Of a DNA stretch of 5,011 nt, positions 1-5,011 are shown in pieces. Position 1 is the first letter of the stretch. Every line of letters begins with the position of its first letter. Source of the DNA: Clostridia bacterium (lineage in GTDB: Bacteria > Bacillota > Clostridia > Christensenellales > HGM11417). The stretch is taken from assembly GCA_017407365.1 (NCBI GenBank), contig JAFQWR010000246.1, positions 1 through 5,011 of the forward strand, in the 5' to 3' direction. The translations under genes and the position numbers were made by a program. The notes below the pieces were generated by a model. That model saw nothing but the letters and a program-made list of their open reading frames with translations, was not told where the DNA came from and did no database searches.

Positions 1-1559
1 TGCGTAAATACCACGACCGTTTGCGGAGCAAGCTCGAAGGAAAGAACCTGACCGCTGACCTTAACCGTTCCGGAGGAAGCAATCAGGTCATCACCCGTGG
101 GAAGCGCATTTTCCGCGTAGACATAACGCTCAAACGAACCGTAATTGCTTCCGTTTTGCAGAGCAAGCTTCATGCTTTCGCCCTCTGCATTACCGTTTGC
201 AAAAACATACGTCCATTTTCCGTCCGTGCCCTTGAAGGCGGTACCGATGGCAAAATCGTCATTCAGCAGAATGGGATAAACCTCCGCACCCTTCTGAACA
301 TATTTGGTCATTAACGAAAAAGCATAATATTGCGGACGTACCTCGTAGTCCTCCTTGATGCTTTCGTAGTATGCGGTATCGGTATAATACGCCTCTTTTG
401 AGCTCTTCCATAAGCCAAGCATCATCATGCTAGCGTATTTATCGGTGTAGTTGTAGTATTCGTCCAATAACGTCCAATAGCTTGCGCCTGCAGCGCCTGC
501 ATTGTAGAAATTCAGCATCTGACGAACCATCAACACGCCGCGCGCATACAGGTCGATATCTCCCTGACGGCTGGAGCCTACGTTCTGATTGGAGCCGAAC
601 TCGCCCACCATGTGAGGCTTACCCGTGTTACGGGTAACATTGAGGTTTTCTTCCTCCCAAGCAGAAACGGTAGCATTGGTGGAATTATACCCAAACAGGT
701 AGGTATGCGAGTTATACATATCTGCAATACTGTCAAGCTCCATCATGGTATCCACGAGCCAATTGCGGTGGCTGTCGATATTGTCGGAAAGATTGAACAG
801 AACTTTATCTCTTAATCCGTCCTTGACAAAACGGTTCTGCAAGGCAAGGCACAGAGCCTTATAGCCTGCAAAGGAAACGCTTCCATCTATTTTATAGAAG
901 CCCGAGGGCTCGTTGCAGGGCGTTACCTCCTTGATGCAGGTATAGCCCTTATCAAGAAGAAGCTGCAAATAGATGGAGAAGTTTTCGGCAAACTCCTCGT
1001 GGAATACCGTGCCTGCAATCCAATCGTTGGTGCTGTTGTTCTTGGCAAGGAAATGTCCGCCCGTGGCCGCAATCTGTGCGTTTACAGCAGTATCCAGCAC
1101 GTTGCAGTTTTTCTCCGCGCCCCAAAGGGTGAGATTTACGTCGATGCCGTTCGCCTCGGCAAGATCGAGCACGGCATACAGGCTCTTCATCTCCTCGCTT
1201 TCGGTTGTCAACGCATCCCAGTTGATTGTATTGGTATCGTCGTTATCGTTGAAGGGCTCAATCCACGAGGGAAGAAGCATCACACGGAAGCGGTCAATCT
1301 CCATCTTCTCTACACGGTCAACAATAATCTGCCAATCCTCACTCTCAGAAACACCCTTCTGTACGTTTTGCGAAAGAAAATGCGGATCAAATTCCACGCT
1401 GACGCCAACAGAGTTGACGCCTGCCTGCTCATCAGGCGAAATTTTTGTGTAGCCATTCGGAACCGAAAGGCTTGCATTATCACCCGAAGGAGTCTCACCG
1501 CAGGCAATCATCACACACGATAACACAACAGCAAGAATTACAATTGCTATTTTTTTCAT
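1..1559 (-). CDS. Clan GH-A-like glycoside hydrolase lipoprotein, paralogue 2 (3' end cut by window edge)
   Basis: Translating the minus strand from the ATG at 1559-1557 gives 519 uninterrupted residues to the window edge, with no stop. The last visible residues (VVVFT) align with the end of the upstream paralogue (FVVYTSK), so only a few codons are probably missing. The N-terminus is a lipoprotein signal: Lys2-Lys3, a hydrophobic core, then MIAC with Cys20 followed by Gly. Cys15 (VLSC) is an alternative acylation site. Seen motifs, in barrel order: DPHF near 58-61, RFRVMLLP at 90-97, VNLTLWG at 141-147, CNEP at 215-218 (Glu217, presumed acid/base), NSHTY at 283-287, GEFG at 319-322 (Glu320, presumed nucleophile) and SYW at 360-362. 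A beta-sandwich-like C-terminal region follows from about 408. This arrangement is typical of retaining (beta/alpha)8 glycosidases of clan GH-A, so an extracellular, membrane-anchored glycosidase is inferred. The substrate is unknown. Relative to the paralogue it has about 10 extra residues between the third and fourth strands and a longer segment near 363-400. Confidence 0.88.
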   Translation of the reverse strand, partial: MKKIAIVILAVVLSCVMIACGETPSGDNASLSVPNGYTKISPDEQAGVNSVGVSVEFDPHFLSQNVQKGVSESEDWQIIVDRVEKMEIDRFRVMLLPSWIEPFNDNDDTNTINWDALTTESEEMKSLYAVLDLAEANGIDVNLTLWGAEKNCNVLDTAVNAQIAATGGHFLAKNNSTNDWIAGTVFHEEFAENFSIYLQLLLDKGYTCIKEVTPCNEPSGFYKIDGSVSFAGYKALCLALQNRFVKDGLRDKVLFNLSDNIDSHRNWLVDTMMELDSIADMYNSHTYLFGYNSTNATVSAWEEENLNVTRNTGKPHMVGEFGSNQNVGSSRQGDIDLYARGVLMVRQMLNFYNAGAAGASYWTLLDEYYNYTDKYASMMMLGLWKSSKEAYYTDTAYYESIKEDYEVRPQYYAFSLMTKYVQKGAEVYPILLNDDFAIGTAFKGTDGKWTYVFANGNAEGESMKLALQNGSNYGSFERYVYAENALPTGDDLIASSGTVKVSGQVLSFELAPQTVVVFT

Positions 1560-1567
1560 AAGCTGTT

Positions 1568-1573
1568 CCTCCT
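1568..1573 (-). promoter_or_regulatory. Ribosome binding site of the second glycosidase, overlapping the previous stop codon
   Basis: On the minus strand the sequence reads TAAGGAGG and then eight bases to the ATG at 1559. The AGGAGG core shares its first A with the TAA stop (1575-1573) of the upstream glycosidase. The intergenic gap is only 13 nt, which supports a single transcript and possibly translational coupling of the two paralogues. It also fixes the start at 1559. Confidence 0.85.
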
Positions 1574-3105
1574 TATTTTGAGGTATATACAACAAAGCTT
1601 CTTGCCTTAACGGTATCAGCAATAACACGGCCGTCTGCCGTAACACTTCCGTTTGCAGCAATCACACGGTTATCGGTGGGCACGTTCGCCTCGTCGTATT
1701 CGTAGCGAACAAGCTGAGAAGGATAGCTGTCGTAATTGACAAATGCTACCTTTTTATCTTCTAAGCTGTTGTTTACCACGCAATACGTCCATTTATCGCC
1801 CTTGCGGAAGGCTACTGCTACAAGATAATCGTCGTCACTTGCGATTTTGTAGATTACATCGCCCTCTTCTACAAAGCGGGTAAGCATGGAATAGGAATAG
1901 TATACAGGGCGGCAATTGTAGCCTTCGTCTGCAAAGCCCCAAAGTCCCATATCCATAATTTTTTTGATATTGAAGTCGGAGCGGCCGTAATACTGACTAA
2001 ACAGTCCCCAATAAGACATACCGACACTGCCCATATTGAAGAAATTCAAGGAAATACGGGCAATATCCAAGCCTCTTGAGGGAGAGTATTTATCCGTTGT
2101 GGTGTGCGAATCCAAGCCATTCTGCGTGCCGAATTCACCCCAGATATGAGGAACATTATACTGCGAGAACCACTCCTGCCATGCGGCAAGATTATAGGTG
2201 GAATTGTTATAGCAGATATCGCTGTTGCTCATATCGTAGTTGGGCTTCTGCGTTTCGGTATCGAAGGAATCGCCAAAATCATAGGTGTGCGAGTTTACCA
2301 CATCGATGATGCCCTCGAGGTTAGAAAGCGTTTGCGCCATCCAGATATAATCACGGGCGTCATCGGAAAGATTGAAAAGCACTGCATCACGGATGCCTGC
2401 CGCACGGAAGGAATCATCCATCATAATACAGAGATCGCAATAATCTCCGTTTTTCTGTCTGCCGTAAAGAGAGTTCGGCTCGTTATAAAGAGTGATTTCC
2501 TTAATGCAATTGTAGGATTTTTCTTCAATCAGATATTTTACACAGTCTGCAAAGCAATCCACGAACAGCTTTTTGGAGTCTTCGTTGGGAACCGTTACCC
2601 AGGAGGAATCCTGTGCGCGCATAAACGAGGATGTTCCCTGACTGATACCCCACATCGTGATATTGACCTTCATGCCGTTTGCCTTGGCAAGATCCAATAC
2701 CTTATAGAGAGATTGCATTTCGGGAGTATCCCAATTGTAAATACCAACCTCTGTGTTCGTTTTATCGATGATATACCAATGCGGCAGAAGCATCACACGA
2801 ATACGCTTCAGATTCATCTGCTGCACACGCTCTTCTACAATCGACCAATCCTCTGCCTTGCATTCCCAAGGCTCGCCATCAGCCGTTCTGCCCGAAAGAC
2901 CGACGTTCTGCGCAAAAAAATGCGGATCAAGCTCGGCGCCAACACCGTAAACGGCATCGTTGCCGTCCTCTTTTTCGATGTTCAGCACTACATCCGTGCC
3001 TGCGGGAGGAGTGGTGTTTGCCGTATCCTGAGTATTATCTCCACAGGCTGCGAAGGTGAACAAAAGCAACAGGGTGCAAAAAAGCACCGTTATTTTTTTA
3101 GCCAT
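1573..3105 (-). CDS. Clan GH-A-like glycoside hydrolase lipoprotein, paralogue 1 (cellulase-like)
   Basis: This is a complete 510-residue protein. The frame stays open upstream to 3288, but that extension overlaps the end of the binding-protein gene. The ATG at 3105 has a good ribosome binding site and begins a lipoprotein signal peptide (Lys3-Lys4, Leu/Phe-rich core, FAAC with Cys21), so it is preferred. A Thr/Pro/Asn-rich linker at about 24-38 precedes the barrel. Seen motifs: LDPHFF at 59-64, RIRVMLLP at 101-108, VNITMWG at 147-153, YNEP at 207-210 (Glu209, presumed acid/base), NSHTYD at 271-276, WGEFG at 322-326 (Glu324, presumed nucleophile) and SYWGL at 364-368. A beta-strand-rich region from about 400 to the end resembles the C-terminal sandwich of several GH-A families. 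Clan membership and retaining chemistry are inferred from the paired glutamates. The canonical GH5 His after strand three is replaced by Trp152-Gly153, so GH5 is not certain. Substrate is unknown. It carries two close Cys pairs (184/188 and 223/226) absent from the paralogue. Confidence 0.9.
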   Translation of the reverse strand: MAKKITVLFCTLLLLFTFAACGDNTQDTANTTPPAGTDVVLNIEKEDGNDAVYGVGAELDPHFFAQNVGLSGRTADGEPWECKAEDWSIVEERVQQMNLKRIRVMLLPHWYIIDKTNTEVGIYNWDTPEMQSLYKVLDLAKANGMKVNITMWGISQGTSSFMRAQDSSWVTVPNEDSKKLFVDCFADCVKYLIEEKSYNCIKEITLYNEPNSLYGRQKNGDYCDLCIMMDDSFRAAGIRDAVLFNLSDDARDYIWMAQTLSNLEGIIDVVNSHTYDFGDSFDTETQKPNYDMSNSDICYNNSTYNLAAWQEWFSQYNVPHIWGEFGTQNGLDSHTTTDKYSPSRGLDIARISLNFFNMGSVGMSYWGLFSQYYGRSDFNIKKIMDMGLWGFADEGYNCRPVYYSYSMLTRFVEEGDVIYKIASDDDYLVAVAFRKGDKWTYCVVNNSLEDKKVAFVNYDSYPSQLVRYEYDEANVPTDNRVIAANGSVTADGRVIADTVKARSFVVYTSK

Positions 3106-3110
3106 AGTTT

Positions 3111-3118
3111 TCTCCTTT
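3111..3118 (-). promoter_or_regulatory. Ribosome binding site deciding the start of the first glycosidase
   Basis: The minus strand reads AAAGGAGA, ending five bases before the ATG at 3105-3103, so the AAGGAG core has a six-base spacer. It selects this start over the ATG at 3288. The longer form would add 61 residues that overlap the binding-protein gene and would bury the signal peptide. Confidence 0.85.
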
Positions 3119-3141
3119 CCGTTAAACTGTTGTTGAAGCAC

Positions 3142-3177
3142 AAAAAGGCTGCCCGCCCGAATGGGGGACGGGCAACC
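3142..3177 (-). terminator. Terminator-like hairpin between the binding-protein and glycosidase genes
   Basis: On the minus strand, arm GGTTGCCCGTCC (3177-3166) pairs with arm GGGCGGGCAGCC (3158-3147) across a loop of about seven bases. There are 12 base pairs, including two G-T wobbles, and TTTTT follows at 3146-3142. This is the form of a rho-independent terminator. It begins 13 nt after the TGA stop of the binding-protein gene and ends 36 nt before the first glycosidase. Because the downstream genes run the same way with no obvious new promoter in the gap, partial read-through is likely. The hairpin would then lower glycosidase expression relative to the binding protein and protect the 3' end of the binding-protein mRNA. 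Full termination with an unseen promoter is the alternative. Confidence 0.82.
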
Positions 3178-3190
3178 GAAAATAGTGCAA

Positions 3191-4909
3191 TCAATCTGCG
3201 TACTTGCTTTCGAAGTAAGCCTTGGTGTTACGGTATTCCTGATCGAGATAGTTGAAGTAATTTGCGTTGTTTGCTCTGTACTGTGCAACGTAATCGTTTA
3301 AGATCTGCAAAGGCGTTTTGCCGTTGTTCTTTCTGCCAACCCAAGCATAAGAACGGATGTTATCTACGTATTCACCGTCGATATTGCTTGCGATGGAGCC
3401 GTATTCTCTGGTAGGCTCGGGCAGCCAGATGCCTTCGATCTGATCGTCACCATACTGGGGGAAATCAAAATACAGCGAGGTATACCATTTTTTCTCGTTG
3501 GTGCTGTAATGACCGCAGATACGGTTGGATACATTGATGTTTTCGAGCAGCATATACTTACCGGTATAGGGGGGCTTTAACAGGTATTCATCCACCTTTT
3601 CGCTGGGATATTCCCAAGTTTTATAGGAATTGCCGCCATAAGTGAATACATCACCCTCGATCCAGTCGGTGCCCTTTACGCCGTAAAGGCAAAGCTCGTA
3701 GTTTTCAGCAGAAGAATACATCCAATCGATATACTGAATGAGGATTTCGCTGTTTTTGGAGCGATAGGGGATGATACCGCCGTAGAAGCTGCGCTGGGTT
3801 TTTAAGTTTCCGTTTACAACCTGCGAGCCGTCGGGGTTGTAAAGGCTTTTGCCGTTATTATCCTCGCTTGCAAAGGGAGCAATTACCATCAGCTCCTCGG
3901 AGCCGGTATTTGCAGCGTAGAACTTTTTGGAGAGCATAATCAGTTGCTCTGCCGTGGGATATGCAAGATATGCAGCAGCGGTGCCTGCAATCAGGTTGGT
4001 CTGACGCTGGTCATCGGTGGTGTTATTGCTTTCCTGCTCCCAGATACCCTCGTTTGCCCAATTGTACATCAGGTCTACGTATTTATCCCAATTGGGGGTA
4101 AACTGCGCAGGAACAAACTTGCCGTTTGCATCCAGACCGTAGCCGGACATAGCGCTGACACCGAACGAGGTTGCAACTACACGCATCAGATCCCAGGGAG
4201 CACCGTTTACGGGCGTGGAAACATCGTTGGAGGTATCTGCCTTGATAGCACGCATAACGCTTTCGAACTCAGAAACGGTCATGCTCTTGAAGCCGTCGTT
4301 GTTGATGTCGTAATCCTCGGGATCAAGACCGGTTACACCCTGAACGTTGCGCATCAGATCCTTACGCATTAAGATACCGAAGCCACCCTCCTTCGAGAAG
4401 CCGGACAATGCCGTACGGGTATACGTTCCGTCGATGTTGAAATAGCCGGAGCGGTCAGCAAGATGCCCAACGTCGTTTTCGTTGATCTTTGCCAGAATGT
4501 TCTGACCGTATTGCTCTAAAATGGGATCCAGATTCATAGCAGCACCGTCGGAGCTTTTTGCATACTTGGTGATTGCACTGCCTGCATCCTCACTTAAATA
4601 GTGGAAGATACCGTCGATGTTTTTGTTTTTGTTGTTGTAGTTCACGTCAACGATATCGGTGATAGCCGTGTTGGTGTAAAGCTGAACATCCAACGAAATG
4701 CTGATACCGGTATCCTTGTAGAACTTGTCTTCAATTGCCTGTTTTACAGCCTCATCTCTTACGCCATCAGACATGCCGGAGCTGCGGGCACGGTAAATGG
4801 TAAGAACATAAGTATCCCCCTGTTTACCGGGCTCATCATTACAAGCGGTAAAGCTGAAGAGAACGGTCAGCGCTAAAACAAGCGCCAAAACTTTCATGAT
4901 TTTTTTCAT
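3191..4909 (-). CDS. Extracellular solute-binding lipoprotein of an oligosaccharide ABC transporter (family 1, LplA-like)
   Basis: This 572-residue protein begins with a lipoprotein signal peptide: Lys2, Lys3 and Lys6, a Leu/Val-rich core, and FTAC with Cys23 as the lipid anchor. It is somewhat longer than typical family 1 sugar-binding proteins (roughly 420-550 residues), as in the LplA/YtcQ group. Family-like features are visible. MRKDLM at 181-186 is followed by a segment like the EF-hand-like loop of alginate-type binding proteins (DINNDG, 201-206) and the helix SEFESVMRAIK (213-223). A central GTAAAYLAYP stretch lies at 309-318, and LYGVKGTDW at 408-416 resembles the NYGxEGxxY signature of this group. 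The many Trp and Tyr residues fit carbohydrate stacking. The inferred role is capture of an extracellular oligosaccharide and delivery to membrane permeases, which are not in this window. Two downstream glycosidase lipoproteins suggest a plant, host or microbial glycan as the source. The exact ligand cannot be read from the sequence. Confidence 0.93.
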   Translation of the reverse strand: MKKIMKVLALVLALTVLFSFTACNDEPGKQGDTYVLTIYRARSSGMSDGVRDEAVKQAIEDKFYKDTGISISLDVQLYTNTAITDIVDVNYNNKNKNIDGIFHYLSEDAGSAITKYAKSSDGAAMNLDPILEQYGQNILAKINENDVGHLADRSGYFNIDGTYTRTALSGFSKEGGFGILMRKDLMRNVQGVTGLDPEDYDINNDGFKSMTVSEFESVMRAIKADTSNDVSTPVNGAPWDLMRVVATSFGVSAMSGYGLDANGKFVPAQFTPNWDKYVDLMYNWANEGIWEQESNNTTDDQRQTNLIAGTAAAYLAYPTAEQLIMLSKKFYAANTGSEELMVIAPFASEDNNGKSLYNPDGSQVVNGNLKTQRSFYGGIIPYRSKNSEILIQYIDWMYSSAENYELCLYGVKGTDWIEGDVFTYGGNSYKTWEYPSEKVDEYLLKPPYTGKYMLLENINVSNRICGHYSTNEKKWYTSLYFDFPQYGDDQIEGIWLPEPTREYGSIASNIDGEYVDNIRSYAWVGRKNNGKTPLQILNDYVAQYRANNANYFNYLDQEYRNTKAYFESKYAD

Positions 4910-4914
4910 AATTG

Positions 4915-4920
4915 CCTCCT
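4915..4920 (-). promoter_or_regulatory. Ribosome binding site of the solute-binding protein gene
   Basis: A perfect AGGAGG on the minus strand lies five bases before the ATG at 4909-4907. The spacer is slightly short but functional in Gram-positives, and the match suits a gene whose product is usually abundant. It supports the start, which also opens a complete lipoprotein signal peptide. Confidence 0.85.
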
Positions 4921-4962
4921 GTTACATATTTTTAGCCCAATAGGCTTGATTTACAGTAATTT

Positions 4963-5011
4963 TTAATTGCTTCTTTTTATGAAAGCACCTGCACACAACA
5001 GCAGTAAAGCA
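4963..5011 (-). CDS. Possible C-terminal end of an upstream gene, membrane-like tail (partial)
   Basis: In one minus-strand frame the last bases of the window read ALLLLCAGAFIKRSN and then TAA at 4965-4963, 53 nt before the binding-protein start. A hydrophobic run ending in Lys-Arg looks like the last transmembrane helix and cytoplasmic tail of a membrane protein or a wall-anchor tail. A different frame is also open from 5011 to a TAA at 4924-4922, only 12 nt before the start, but its product is Cys- and Lys-rich and its lower half is AT-rich like non-coding DNA, so it is less convincing. With only 15 codons visible no function can be assigned, and the whole stretch may be untranslated leader. 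Confidence 0.28.
   Translation of the reverse strand, partial: ALLLLCAGAFIKRSN

Noticed and set aside
1310..1507. A 65-codon minus-strand open frame inside the second glycosidase.
   Set aside because: It is out of frame within the glycosidase coding region. The glycosidase frame carries the conserved motifs shared with its paralogue.
973..1523. Two overlapping plus-strand open frames (159 and 174 codons) opposite the second glycosidase.
   Set aside because: They are antisense to a gene with clear catalytic motifs, overlap each other in different frames and have no protein-like features.
2104..3255. A 383-codon open frame on the plus strand opposite the first glycosidase.
   Set aside because: It lies wholly antisense to a well-supported gene, starts with no evident ribosome binding site, runs across the intergenic hairpin into the binding-protein gene and shows no recognisable domain. 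It is best explained by codon bias of the real gene.
3106..3288. N-terminal extension of the first glycosidase to an ATG at 3288, giving 571 residues.
   Set aside because: It overlaps the binding-protein gene by about 98 nt, reads through the terminator-like hairpin and would place the lipoprotein signal peptide internally. The ATG at 3105 has its own ribosome binding site.
3944..4372. A 142-codon plus-strand open frame opposite the binding-protein gene.
   Set aside because: It is fully antisense to a confidently identified gene, with no ribosome binding site or domain to support it.
4934..4946. Small inverted repeat AGCC-TATTG-GGCT in the leader of the binding-protein gene.
   Set aside because: The stem is only four base pairs and has no T run on the coding strand, so it is too weak to call a terminator or operator.
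4922..4960. AT-rich stretch that could hold a -35/-10 promoter for the binding-protein gene.
   Set aside because: No pair of hexamers close to TTGACA and TATAAT at 16-18 nt spacing is visible. The best trial (TTACTG and TAAAAA) is 19 nt apart and poor in match.

Overview
The window looks like part of a glycan-foraging locus from a low-to-moderate GC, Gram-positive anaerobe of the Clostridia (Bacillota), probably gut-associated. This is inferred from three things: strong AGGAGG-type ribosome binding sites, lipoprotein signal peptides on all three large genes, and an LplA-like family 1 sugar-binding lipoprotein beside glycosidase lipoproteins. No taxonomic marker gene is present, so the assignment is only an inference. 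Every supported gene is on the minus strand, so transcription runs from high to low coordinates.

Layout in transcription order. From 5011 to about 4963 there may be the last codons of an upstream gene with a hydrophobic, membrane-like C-terminus (weak call). A short AT-rich leader follows. Positions 4909-3191 encode a 572-residue extracellular solute-binding lipoprotein of an oligosaccharide ABC transporter. The next gap is 85 nt and holds a strong GC-rich hairpin followed by a T run (3177-3142), placed like an attenuator or mRNA-stabilising terminator. Positions 3105-1573 encode a 510-residue clan GH-A-like glycoside hydrolase lipoprotein. After 13 nt, in which the Shine-Dalgarno overlaps the previous stop codon, a second, clearly paralogous GH-A-like lipoprotein starts at 1559. 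It runs off the window at position 1 after 519 residues, probably only a few codons before its stop.

Together the genes suggest a surface pathway. Two membrane-anchored glycosidases with related folds but different active-site surroundings would trim a glycan outside the cell, and the binding lipoprotein would capture the released oligosaccharide for an ABC importer. The importer permeases, ATPase and any regulator are not in this window. The glycosidases keep the catalytic-glutamate motifs (NEP and GEFG) but lack the usual GH5 His after the third barrel strand, having Trp-Gly there instead. They may therefore belong to a peripheral or unclassified GH-A group, and their substrate cannot be read from the sequence.

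There is no gene-free stretch over 300 bases, and I see no RNA genes, mobile elements, repeats or CRISPR arrays.
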